From Vandiemenella viatica (Eukaryota > Arthropoda > Insecta > Orthoptera > Morabidae), in the NCBI GenBank assembly GCA_031002005.1, contig CM061918.1, positions 39,436,947-39,500,946 of the forward strand: 64,000 nt of DNA, in the 5' to 3' direction. Of the stretch, positions 1-10,615 are shown in pieces. Numbering within the stretch: the stretch's first letter is position 1; the number at the start of each line of letters is the position of its first letter. The notes under the pieces are model-generated. The model had not been told where the DNA came from and did not search any database. It saw only the letters and a list, made by a program, of their open reading frames with translations. The position numbers were made by a program, and so were the translations under genes.

Positions 1-411
1 AATGATATCCTTCAGACCGAGAATTGAACGCAATGAGCTATAGGGGACTTGACACTAAAAACAAAATTGTTAATTATACAGCATGTTGTAAGGATACTGA
101 CAATTAACTTTATTTATCGAACAAGAGTTATCGAATTTATAATGTTAAATAAAATAAAAACGTGAAAATACAACAGTTAGTTTAGTGACGCAAAACATTA
201 ATCAGTTTCGTGTTTTCACATTGAGGTACTAGAAAGAATTTTACCAACGAAATTACCAAAGCACTCATATGTTTACAGAGGCACGTATCGAGCAAGAACT
301 GACGTCACATGAAAAGAAATGTCAGCTAGGAGCGTTTTGCCACCAATATTCGAATTATCGTGAAGATGCAGAATTTTGCATTTTCTGTTTGTTTTTGCTG
401 GTAATATATAT
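1..411. other. AT-rich stretch, no gene seen
   Basis: No conserved reading frame, RNA gene or clear repeat boundary was recognised. The sequence is AT-rich with scattered short stops in all frames. Confidence 0.4.
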
Positions 412-570
412 ATTTTGTAAGGCTAATTCTAGGCTGCGACTGATAAGTAGAATTTTGAAAAACTGTAACATGTCTACCTTGGAGATAGCGTACAAAACTC
501 TCATGCATCCATATTTGGACTATAGTTGTGTTGTTTGAGATCCATATTGCAAGTAGAGCTGTATTTATTC
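412..570 (+). pseudogene. LINE fragment, C-terminal reverse transcriptase region (Jockey/CR1-like)
   Basis: The frame ending at 538 reads a stretch typical of the region just after the RT domain of Jockey/CR1 LINEs: a KANSRL..ISRILKNCN segment followed by AYKTLMHPYLDYSCVV. A stop (tga, 536-538) precedes a codon run that would read DPYC, the residues that normally follow in W-DPY. The usual W is therefore lost and the copy is dead. Only about 50 residues survive, with no RT catalytic YADD and no endonuclease. The family call rests on the L-K-N-C...AY..L.HP.LDY pattern; the exact clade is uncertain. Confidence 0.5.
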
Positions 571-1129
571 GTTACTGAGTAACGAGTCCATCGGCTGACT
601 CGAAATTCATTTCGTTATTCGCATTTGTTGTATGGACTGATTCGATAAACGTCCAGCGACTAAGTGAATCTGGATGAGATAATGATCATTTGAACATGGC
701 ATAGGCATATGACGTCGCCTATTTCTGGGAAATCTGAATTGAATTCGTTTCGTTACAAAGGAAAATGCACAAGGACAAACATGTTACGTGTACATCATTT
801 TAATATAATTAAAGTTATTTACTATTAATTGTTGTTATTTTTGACGAGGTAAGTAATTTTGACAATATGACGAATTACTCTGTAGTTTTGTTCTTGTTAA
901 AATTTAAAAAGCATAATTTGTAAATCGAAAATCTGGATAGATAATTTGAGATGGTGATTGTTTTTTACTGACCATATTTAGTGAGATTTTATTTATTTCA
1001 AACATATATGATACGCGTTTTTCTAAAATGCGATATTCCAACTTCTATTTTACATTACAGTACAAATTTTCCCTACACTTACTTTAATAAATGAACGATT
1101 TACTTAAGCTTTATAAAGTACGAACGAAG
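571..1129. other. AT-rich flank of the satellite, no gene
   Basis: No gene. Between about 545 and 770 there are short words also used in the neighbouring satellite (cgttactgagtaacgag, actcgaa, cgttattcg), so this may be strongly decayed satellite or the sequence from which it grew. The remainder to 1129 is plain AT-rich DNA. Confidence 0.4.
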
Positions 1130-4100
1130 TCATTTCGTGACCCGTACGCAACCTGACTCGTTGCGATGCTTCACACTAGTGCTCGATTGTGTCAAAAGTA
1201 ACGAGTAACGAAACGATACGATAATAACGAAGTAGTCACGTACGCGGCGCGACTCGATACAATGCTTCATCCTAGCGCTCGATTGTGTCAAAAGTAACGA
1301 GTAACGAAACGATACGATAATAACGAAGTAGTCCCGTACGCGGCGCGACTCGATACAATGATTCATCCTAGCGCTCGATTGTGTCAAAAGTAACGAGTAA
1401 CGAAACGATACGATAATAACGAAGTAGTCCCGTACGCGGCGCGACTCGATACAATGCTTCATCCTAGCGCTCGATTGTGTCAAAAGTAACGAGTAACGAA
1501 ACGATACGATAATAACGAAGTAGTCCCGTACGCGGCGCGACTCGATACAATGCTTCATCCTAGCGCTCGATTGTGTCAAAAGTAACGAGTAACGAAACGA
1601 TACGATAATAACGAAGTAGTCCCGTACGCGGCGCGACTCGATACAATGCTTCATCCTAGCGCTCGATTGTGTCAAAAGTAACGAGTAACGAAACGATACG
1701 ATAATAACGAAGTAGTCCCGTACGCGGCGCGACTCGATACAATGCTTCATCCTAGCGCTCGATTGTGTCAAAAGTAACGAGTAACGAAACGATACGATAA
1801 TAACGAAGTAGTCCCGTACGCGGCGCGACTCGATACAATGCTTCATCCTAGCGCTCGATTGTGTCAAAAGTAACGAGTAACGAAACGATACGATAATAAC
1901 GAAGTAGTCCCGTACGCGGCGCGACTCGATACAATGCTTCATCCTAGCGCTCGATTGTGTCAAAAGTAACGAGTAACGAAACGATACGATAATAACGAAG
2001 TAGTCCCGTACGCGGCGCGACTCGATACAATGCTTCATCCTAGCGCTCGATTGTGTCAAAAGTAACGAGTAACGAAACGATACGATAATAACGAAGTAGT
2101 CCCGTACGCGGCGCGACTCGATACAATGCTTCATCCTAGCGCTCGATTGTGTCAAAAGTAACGAGTAACGAAACGATACGATAATAACGAAGTAGTCCCG
2201 TACGCGGCGCGACTCGATACAATGCTTCATCCTAGCGCTCGATTGTGTCAAAAGTAACGAGTAACGAAACGATACGATACTAACGAAGTAGTCCCGTACG
2301 CGGCGCGACTCGATACAATGCTTCATCCTAGCGCTCGATTGTGTCAAAGGTAACGAGTAACGAAACGATACGATAATAACGAAGTAGTCCCGTACGCGGC
2401 GCGACTCGATACAATGCTTCATCCTAGCGCTCGATGTGTCAAAAGTAACGAGTAACGAAACGATACGATATAACGAAGTAGTCCCGTACGCGGCGCGACT
2501 CGATACAATGCTTCATCCTAGCGCTCGATTGTGTCAAAAGTAACGAGTAACGAAACGATACGATAATAACGAAGTAGTCCCGTACGCGGCGCGACTCGAT
2601 ACAATGCTTCATCCTAGCGCTCGATTGTGTCAAAAGTAACGAGTAACGAAACGATACGATAATAACGAAGTAGTCCCGTACGCGGCGCGACTCGATACAA
2701 TGCTTCATCCTAGCGCTCGATTGTGTCAAAAGTAACGAGTAACGAAACGATACGATAATAACGAAGTAGTCCCGTACGCGGCGCGACTCGATACAATGCT
2801 TCATCCTAGCGCTCGATTGTGTCAAAAGTAACGAGTAACGGAACGATACGATAATACGAAGTAGTCCCGTACGCGGCGCGACTCGATACAATGCTTCATC
2901 CTAGCGCTCGATTGTGTCAAAAGTAACGAGTAACGAAACGATACGATAGTAACGAAGTAGTCCCGTACGCGGCGCGACTCGATACAATGCTTCATCCTAG
3001 CGCTCGATTGTGTCAAAAGTAACGAGTAACGAAACGCTACGATAATAACGAAGTAGTCCCGTACGCGGCGCGACTCGATACAATGCTTCATCCTAGCGCT
3101 CGTTTGTGTCAAAAGTAACGAGTAACGAAACGATACGATAGTAACGAAGTAGTCCCGTACGCGGCGCGACTCGATACAATGCTTCATCCTAGCGCTCGAT
3201 TGTGTCAAAAGTAACGAGTAACGAAACGATACGATAATAACGAAGTAGTCCCGTACGCGGCGCGACTCGATACAATGCTTCATCCTAGCGCTCGATTGTG
3301 TCAAAAGTAACGAGTAACGAAACGATACGATAATAACGAAGTAGTCCCGTACGCGGCGCGACTCGATACAATGCTTCATCCTAGCGCTCGATTGTGTCAA
3401 AAGTAACGAGTAACGAAACGATACGATAGTAACGAAGTAGTCCCGTACGCGGCGCGACTCGATACAATGCTTCATCCTAGCGCTCGATTGTGTCAAAAGT
3501 AACGAGTAACGAAACGATACGATAATAACGAAGTAGTCCCGTACGCGGCGCGACTCGATACAATGCTTCATCCTAGCGCTCGATTGTGTCAAAAGTAACG
3601 AGTAAACACGATACGATAATAACGAAGTAGTCCCGTACGCGGCGCGACTCGATACATGCTTCATCCTAGCGCTCGATTGTGTCAAAAGTAACGAGTAACG
3701 AAACGATACGATAATAACGAAGTAGTCCCGTACGCGGCGCGACTCGATACAATGCTTCATCCTAGCGCTCGATTGTGTCAAAAGTAACGAGTAACGAAAC
3801 GATACGATAATAACGAAGTAGTCCCGTACGCGGCGCGACTCGATACAATGCTTCATCCTAGCGCTCGATTGTGTCAAAAGTAACGAGTAACGAAACGATA
3901 CGATAATAACGAAGTAGTCCCGTACGCGGCGCGACTCGATACAATGCTTCATCCTAGCGCTCGATTGTGTCAAAAGTAACGAGTAACGAAACGATACGAT
4001 AGTAACGAAGTAGTCCCGTACGCGGCGCGACTCGGTACAATGCTTCATGCTAGTGCTCGATTGTGTCAAAAGTAACGAGTAACGAAACGATACGATAATA

Positions 4101-5669
4101 ACGAAGTAGTCCCGTACGCGGCGCGACTCGATACAATGCTTCATCCTAGCGCTCGATTGTGTCAAAAGTAACGAGTAACGAAACGATACGATAATAACGA
4201 AGTAGTCCCGTACGCGGCGCGACTCGATACAATGCTTCATCCTAGCGCTCGATTGTGTCAAAAGTAACGAGTAACGAAACGATACGATAATAACGAAGTA
4301 GTCCCGTACGCGGCGCGACTCGATACAATGCTTCATCCTAGCGCTCGATTGTGTCAAAAGTAACGAGTAACGAAACGATACGATAATAACGAAGTAGTCC
4401 CGTACGCGCCGACTCGATACAATGCTTCATCCTAGCGCTCGATTGTGTCAAAAGTAACGAGCTAACGAAACGATACGATAATAACGAAGTAGTCCCGTAC
4501 GCGGCGCGACTCGATACAATGCTTCATCCTAGCGCTCGATTGTGTCAAAAGTAACGAGTAACGAAACGATACGATAATAACGAAGTAGTCCCGTACGCGG
4601 CGCGACTCGATACAATGCTTCATCCTAGCGCTCGATTGTGTCAAAAGTAACGAGTAACGAAACGATACGATAATAACGAAGTAGTCCCGTACGCGGCGCG
4701 ACTCGATACAATGCTTCATCCTAGCGCTCGATTGTGTCAAAAGTAACGAGTAACGAAACGATACGATAATAACGAAGTAGTCCCGTACGCGGCGCGACTC
4801 GATACAATGCTTCATCCTAGCGCTCGATTGTGTCAAAAGTAACGAGTAACGAAACGATACGATAATAACGAAGTAGTCCCGTACGCGGCGCGACTCGATA
4901 CAATGCTTCATCCTAGCGCTCGATGTGTCAAAAGTAACGAGTAACGAAACGATACGATAATAACGAAGTAGTCCCGTACGCGGCGCGACTCGATACAATG
5001 CTTCATCCTAGCGCTCGATTGTGTCAAAAGTAACGAGTAACGAAACGATACGATAATAACGAAGTAGTCCCGTACGCGGCGCGACTCGATACAATGCTTC
5101 ATCCTAGCGCTCGATTGTGTCAAAAGTAACGAGTAACGAAACGATACGATAATAACGAAGTAGTCCCGTACGCGGCGCGACTCGATACAATGCTTCATCC
5201 TAGCGCTCGATTGTGTCAAAAGTAACGAGTAACGAAACGATACGATAATAACGAAGTAGTCCCGTACGCGGCGCGACTCGATACAATGCTTCATCCTAGC
5301 GCTCGATTGTGTCAAAAGTAACGAGTAACGAAACGATACGATAATAACGAAGTAGTCCCGTACGCGGCGCGACTCGATACAATGCTTCATCCTAGCGCTC
5401 GATTGTGTCAAAAGTAACGAGTATCGAAACGATACGATAATAACGAGTAGTCCCGTACGCGGCGCGACTCCATGCTAGCGCTCGATTGTGTCAAAAGAAA
5501 CGAGTAACGAAACGATACGATAATAACGAAGTAGTCCCGTACGCGGCGCGACTCGATACAATGCTTCATGCTAGCGCTCGATTGTGTCAAAAGTAACGAG
5601 TAACGAAACGATACGATAAAACGAAGTAGTCCCGTACGCGGCGCGACTCGATACAATGCTTCATCCTAG
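1130..5669. repeat. 96-bp CpG-dense satellite array, about 47 copies, cut by assembly gap
   Basis: Head-to-tail monomers of 96 bp run without interruption to the first N. A monomer reads from gataataacgaag through cgtacgcggcgcgactcg and agcgctcgattgtgtc to gtaacgagtaacgaaacg. Most copies are identical or differ by one base. Scattered 1-5 bp indels occur (about 2435, 2471, 2853, 3605, 4409, 4460, 4924, 5450-5475, 5619). The first monomer (1130-1200) is clearly diverged, as expected for an array edge. Each monomer carries about 13 CpG dinucleotides, in sharp contrast to the AT-rich surroundings, and repeats of the short word aacga. The right edge is unknown because the array enters the gap at 5670. 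The long minus-strand reading frames are a result of the period being divisible by three. Confidence 0.97.
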
Positions 5670-6669
5670 NNNNNNNNNNNNNNNNNNNNNNNNNNNNNNN
5701 NNNNNNNNNNNNNNNNNNNNNNNNNNNNNNNNNNNNNNNNNNNNNNNNNNNNNNNNNNNNNNNNNNNNNNNNNNNNNNNNNNNNNNNNNNNNNNNNNNNN
5801 NNNNNNNNNNNNNNNNNNNNNNNNNNNNNNNNNNNNNNNNNNNNNNNNNNNNNNNNNNNNNNNNNNNNNNNNNNNNNNNNNNNNNNNNNNNNNNNNNNNN
5901 NNNNNNNNNNNNNNNNNNNNNNNNNNNNNNNNNNNNNNNNNNNNNNNNNNNNNNNNNNNNNNNNNNNNNNNNNNNNNNNNNNNNNNNNNNNNNNNNNNNN
6001 NNNNNNNNNNNNNNNNNNNNNNNNNNNNNNNNNNNNNNNNNNNNNNNNNNNNNNNNNNNNNNNNNNNNNNNNNNNNNNNNNNNNNNNNNNNNNNNNNNNN
6101 NNNNNNNNNNNNNNNNNNNNNNNNNNNNNNNNNNNNNNNNNNNNNNNNNNNNNNNNNNNNNNNNNNNNNNNNNNNNNNNNNNNNNNNNNNNNNNNNNNNN
6201 NNNNNNNNNNNNNNNNNNNNNNNNNNNNNNNNNNNNNNNNNNNNNNNNNNNNNNNNNNNNNNNNNNNNNNNNNNNNNNNNNNNNNNNNNNNNNNNNNNNN
6301 NNNNNNNNNNNNNNNNNNNNNNNNNNNNNNNNNNNNNNNNNNNNNNNNNNNNNNNNNNNNNNNNNNNNNNNNNNNNNNNNNNNNNNNNNNNNNNNNNNNN
6401 NNNNNNNNNNNNNNNNNNNNNNNNNNNNNNNNNNNNNNNNNNNNNNNNNNNNNNNNNNNNNNNNNNNNNNNNNNNNNNNNNNNNNNNNNNNNNNNNNNNN
6501 NNNNNNNNNNNNNNNNNNNNNNNNNNNNNNNNNNNNNNNNNNNNNNNNNNNNNNNNNNNNNNNNNNNNNNNNNNNNNNNNNNNNNNNNNNNNNNNNNNNN
6601 NNNNNNNNNNNNNNNNNNNNNNNNNNNNNNNNNNNNNNNNNNNNNNNNNNNNNNNNNNNNNNNNNNNNN
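5670..6669. other. Assembly gap of exactly 1000 N
   Basis: A run of N of round length, probably a fixed-size scaffolding gap rather than a measured distance. It follows directly on the satellite, so the collapsed or missing part of the array most likely lies here. Confidence 0.98.
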
Positions 6670-7530
6670 ACAGTTCCTGAAATTCGGCCGCTGTTGTGAT
6701 CGAAAGGTGACTCTGTGCTACTACTACACACAAACGACAGTTATCTTTGATATAGTTTTCGCTGAAAAGTGATACACCATGACACTTTTGTCTTTGGCAG
6801 AAGTATGAAATTGCCACAGGTCGACCACTTTCAACCCCCATTTCTACCACACCCCATAGCTACCAACGACTAACAACCATAGTGAACTACATGAGATACG
6901 ATTCTACTACCAAACACAAACACCAATGCTCTATGCTATGTAGTTGTGGCAGAAAAGTGACATATGCGGAGACAGTCGAAATACGAAAATATCCTTGGTC
7001 GGCCACTTACTACCACCATATCTACCACAGTACCACAGTTTCTGAAATTCGGCCGCTGTTGTGATCGAAAGGTGACTCTGTGCTACTACTACACACAAAC
7101 GCCAGTTATCTGTGAGCTATAGTTTTCGCTGAAAAGTGATACACCATGACACTTTTGTCTTTGGCAGAAGTATGAAATTGCCACACGTCGACACTTTTGA
7201 ACCCCCATTCTCCCACACCCCCATAGATACCGACATCTAACAACCATAGTGAACGACAGGAAAGACGATTCTACTACCACACACAAACACCAAAGGTCTA
7301 TGTTATGTAGTTGTGGCAGGAAAGAGAAGTATAAGGAGATACGAATTTTTGGTCGAAATATGAAACGCCCTGCACTAACCAACTTTAATCATTATATCTC
7401 CCACATCCCCACAGCTATCGGCATTCAGCCAACGTTGTGCACGACAGGAAACTCCATGCTACTTCCACCCACAAACATCAGTGATCTGTGCTAGGTAGTG
7501 GTGGCTGAAAAGTGAAATATAGGAAAAAAC
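6670..7530. repeat. Tandem repeat, ~365-bp unit made of two related ~180-bp halves
   Basis: The block beginning aattcggccgctgttgtga occurs at about 6681 and again at about 7046, roughly 365 bp apart. The following 300 bp aligns nearly base for base, including cgctgaaaagtgatacacc and tttggcagaagtatgaaat. Within each unit a second half repeats the same order of words (ctactaccacacacaaacacca, tatgtagttgtggcag, a run ending in the cccacaccc/catag motif), so the unit is itself a diverged dimer. A related single copy lies in inverse orientation at 19130-19380, next to a Helitron-like 3' end. That suggests these are internal repeats of a non-autonomous Helitron. The left edge is lost in the gap. Confidence 0.85.
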
Positions 7531-7988
7531 ACGTCTATTTTTATATATATATATATAATATTATTTTGAAATTAACAACTGGTAGCAGACGGCCGCAGTG
7601 AGGTCGAGAAGTCGCTTTCCTAACATAGGGAACACTTCAAGTTGTAAATGTAGCAGCTTGTGAAACTTGTGCAGGTAAATGGAATTCATTGTTACTGTAC
7701 CGTAGACTTAGGATTTTCGGTCTATCTGACATCAAGTTACGGTAAGTGCGCCTTTACTAGTCCATCAACAGGGGAAATTATCTAAGGTTATTATAGAGCA
7801 TTCAGCGGAAATTCTGTACGTCATCACGAGGGTTCGGAAGTTGGGGCTCTTGGTTTGAGTGTTGTGTGAGGTTAAGGTAGAACCTGAGTACATTTTAATT
7901 TCTAACTTTTGACACGGTCGTTTACTCAAAATGATACATTTATCCATGTCCATAATACCTGACAGTTTGTAAAATCGTCACGAAATCA

Positions 7989-7990
<2 letters not shown>
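7531..7990. other. Unassigned sequence
   Basis: A short (AT)n run at about 7540-7558 is followed by 400 bp with no recognised coding potential or repeat. Confidence 0.4.
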
Positions 7991-7991
<1 letters not shown>

Positions 7992-8026
<35 letters not shown>

Positions 8027-8029
8027 TGC

Positions 8030-8072
<43 letters not shown>

Positions 8073-8090
8073 TGAGTGTATGTGTGTTTA
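7992..8090. repeat. Microsatellites (TA)n and (TG)n
   Basis: About 32 bp of TA dinucleotides (7992-8023) are followed after a short spacer by about 38 bp of pure TG (8033-8070), then imperfect TG/AG repeats to about 8087. Confidence 0.97.
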
Positions 8091-8244
8091 CCTAGAACAA
8101 GATATCTTAAATAAAGACGAAAGACGTACGGCATTAAAAAAAGTATTTGGCTTAGTTGCAAGACGGAAAAACTATTATAAAAAGTTATCATAGCAATTAA
8201 GGAAGACCAACGTATTAGGAATCTATTTTTTTTTTTTTCGTATC

Positions 8245-8560
8245 AGGGGAAATTCATAAATTACGTAAGGTGTTTTTTCCGGATTCCGGACCTCCCCCCC
8301 CTCACTCTGGTGAGACTTCGTGAGATCTGCCCCCCCTCTTCCTCTCTCCCTCTCTGGTGAGATATGGTCCGTGAGACATCCCCCCCCTAGAAATCGCCAA
8401 CTTTTTGAGACTTTTTTTTCTTTAGCTCTCACCCTTCCAAAAGCCGGTTACACCCCCACTTTTCGACGAAATACCCCCCCTAAAATCGAATTTCGCGTAA
8501 TTTGTAGCCGTACCTTCCCCCCCCCCCTATTTCACCTCACGTAGTTTATGGACGCCCCCT
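8245..8560. mobile_element. MITE with C-rich core, family A (ccataaattacgt type ends)
   Basis: The left end (ggggaaattcataaattacg then taaggtg) is the reverse complement, with mismatches, of the right end (cacctcacgtagtttatggacgcccc). The body contains several long C runs and the words ccggattccgga and ctctggtgag, which recur in the copy at 25871-26085. No protein is encoded. Superfamily is not certain; these ends occur on many invertebrate MITEs. Confidence 0.75.
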
Positions 8561-9260
8561 CACAAGTTTTATACAAACTAGTGTTTTTTAATAGTCACGT
8601 AAATGTTTCAGATTGAAAAATACTTCAGCTTTTTCTACAAGTTAACAATATTTTTTATTTTTTTTCCGTACTTATAACTGGAAGTTGATTTTTTTAGCTG
8701 ATTTGCGACACTTTATGGAGACGCTTGACCTTCACAAAGCCATTTTGGTGATGCCAGTAAACGTGTTGACGGAAACGACGCGGTCCTTGGCCGCATGCAG
8801 CCACGTGCCAGTGCGACCTCCACGACCGGGTCAAGGACATTCCAAGGTCACACTGTCCTCTGCAAGGAACAGACAAGTACTCTTTGATGGTGTTTTAATC
8901 AGCCACACAGGTAGTAGGACACAAGTAGGCCGTAATCAAATTTTTGCTTCACTCTTTTTAGTTTAACAGGTAGTCTTCACCAGTTTAGCCGTCGTATACT
9001 TTCAATATCTCCATAAACAGGCATTTCTTACAGGTAGAAGTACATGAACAAAAACACAGTAATAATAAATTGCAAATACATGAAGAACATTCAACCTAAA
9101 AAATTTCTTCATAAGCAGAGAATCCGTTAAATATGTTTTGTAAGTACAAGAGGATGAAATGAAATCAAGGCTAGCTCGAAGAGAAATGAACGTAAAATTC
9201 AACTCATACGTCATTAGAAAAAATAATTATATAACAAGTTCAGAATTAATTTGGTGCTAA
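8561..9260. other. Unassigned; closely spaced AAGG(T/A)CA motifs and an E-box at 8810-8856
   Basis: An open frame at 8685-8966 has no recognised homology and starts in T-rich DNA, so I do not call it. The block 8740-8900 is GC-richer than its surroundings and holds a cacgtg E-box (8812-8817). It also holds two nuclear-receptor-like half-sites, tcaaggaca and ccaaggtca, about 13 bp apart (8834-8855). Confidence 0.3.
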
Positions 9261-9261
9261 G

Positions 9262-9485
9262 AGCGGTGTGGGGGTTCAGTTGGTTAAAGCGCCTGAATAG
9301 GAACCGAGATTTTACCGGTTTGGATTCCAGAATTTTTAACTGCTTTAAAACTGGCCTTAACCTCTGGTAAAACTAGGACGCTTCGTTGCTCAGATTCTCA
9401 GGGAAAATTGAAGATCACCTTGATCCAGTTTAGGAATAGGTTAGGCGGACTGCCTAGCCGGTAAGAACGGATTGCAGTTACATTC
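9262..9485 (+). mobile_element. tRNA-derived SINE, family 2, degenerate
   Basis: It begins with a tRNA-like A box (gttcagttggttaaagcgcc) and has a B-box-like ggtttggattcc 45 bp on. The body then contains the ggttaggcggactgcc..gccggtaagaacgg order seen, better preserved, in the paired copies at 44980-45570. It is diverged from them. Confidence 0.6.
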
Positions 9486-9489
9486 GCTG

Positions 9490-9705
9490 TGACTGACTTG
9501 ATAAAGAAGCTTGGTTGGGCGTCATTGGAGTAAGAAGGCCGCTGAGGAGAATGTTGGGAGTGTATAAGACATGCATTGGCGATGAAGCCTGCATGTATGT
9601 TGCTCGAAGAATTAAGAGCAGTACTAGAACAGAATAGATGACCGTGTCCTTAAACTGCCACTAAAGAAGTGAGAAAGAATTCATCTGTAAGTAAGAGAGT
9701 CACAG
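9490..9705 (+). pseudogene. CR1/Jockey-like LINE, 3' coding fragment
   Basis: DNA matches the better preserved 3' piece at 52925-53060: ataaagaagcttggttggg, cattggagtaagaagg, tgttgggagtgtataagac and ttggcgatgaagcctgc all have counterparts there in the same order. In protein terms this is the L-W-SL..RR region at the C terminus of the RT protein. Stops and frameshifts are present. No tail is visible. Confidence 0.6.
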
Positions 9706-9734
9706 TTCTTTTGTTTTCTGCTTGGGGCTTTATA

Positions 9735-10369
9735 CAGGGTGTCCACTGAAGCAGTCCCCGATTTCAAAATGTTGACAAAGATCTACAGAAGAACGCAACA
9801 AACGGCATTTTTTGTTAAAATTTTGATTTTTTTTTTTTTTAAACGTGGCTGCGTATTTTTGTTAAAGTTGTAAGAATTTCATACAAAAAGTTATAAAAGC
9901 TGTTAACAGATGGCGCTGTACGCAGTACAACTCGTGTCAGAATGCAGTAATAAACTCGTCCTCTGAAGCTGTCTTTGCAATAAATAAATGACATCACATT
10001 GTTTTCAAAATGTCCGCCGCTCGAAGTTCAGAGGTCTCGCAAACTCAGAATGAAATTTGCCATTACATCCTGTAATGTCTCAACGGAAATGGATTCAGTA
10101 GCCACACAGATCAATGATTCTAGCTCTTCCAGCATGGTTGGATGATTTTGGTAGACACCGTCTTTCAATGTGCCCCACAAAAAGTAGTCCCAAGGCGTCA
10201 GATCGCGCAAACATTGAGGCCAAACCAAGCCTGCGCCATCTGTTAACAGTTTTTGCAACATTATCGAAATTTCTGTATGAAATTCTTACCTCTTTCACAA
10301 CAAAAATACCGTTTGTTGCATTCTTCATTTTACATTTTGAAATCAAGGACTCCTTTCATGGATACACTG
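9735..10369 (-). mobile_element. Internally deleted mariner-like transposon
   Basis: The 635-bp element starts cagggtgtccac and ends in the inverted form (gatacactg). It is flanked on both sides by TA (9733-9734 and 10370-10371), the target duplication of Tc1/mariner elements. The two arms pair over about 180 bp: aacaaacggcattttttgt, ttcatacaaaaag and gctgttaacagatggcgc on the left are mirrored by gcgccatctgttaacag, tgtatgaaattctta and aataccgtttgttgc on the right. Only the C-terminal part of the transposase remains, on the minus strand, so the copy is non-autonomous. Confidence 0.9.
10028..10261 (-). pseudogene. mariner-like transposase, C-terminal remnant
   Basis: The 77-residue frame contains DLTPWDYFLWGTLKDGVYQN, the hallmark around the third catalytic acidic residue of mariner/IS630-type transposases (usually DLTP-DFFLWG-LK--VY), then an EELE helix. 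The N-terminal HTH and the first two catalytic aspartates are absent. The frame begins inside the inverted-repeat arm, so most of the gene was removed by an internal deletion. It lies wholly inside the element bounded by TA duplications. Confidence 0.85.
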
Positions 10370-10384
10370 TAGCTAGTCCACGTC

Positions 10385-10615
10385 GGACTGGTAAACAATT
10401 GGGAGCAAGGAACGGGAAGGAATTCGGCCATGGCATTTTTTTATGATTTTGCGCCTCGTCGATATCGGTGTAATTAGAGTCGGTAAAGGATTGGAGGCCA
10501 GGAATGAGAAGGAATTCGGTCATTGGCTTTCAAAAGAACCATCCCGATATTCACTTGGAGCAAATCCGGTAAACCACACAAAATTAAAATGTGTACGTCC
10601 AGACGCGGACGTTCG
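10385..10615 (-). mobile_element. SINE family 1, two partial copies in tandem
   Basis: Read on the minus strand, 10440-10615 gives the SINE body from the B-box side to the 3' end (cgtccagacgc; ggtaaaccac; aaggaattcggtcattggc; gcgcctcgtcgatatc). A second short piece of the same 3' half (gggaaggaattcggccatggc) lies at 10398-10437. The A-box half is missing or too diverged to see. Confidence 0.7.

Noticed and set aside
1130..5656. Long minus-strand ORFs (430, 511, 178, 167 codons) of a 32-residue repeat
   Set aside because: They are the satellite read in an open frame. Period divisible by three, uncompensated indels and no start context.
1130..5669. CRISPR-like array
   Set aside because: Repeats are directly contiguous with no unique spacers, in eukaryotic DNA; it is a satellite.
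5656..6850. Three reading frames of about 350-390 codons
   Set aside because: They consist almost entirely of unknown residues from the 1,000-N gap.
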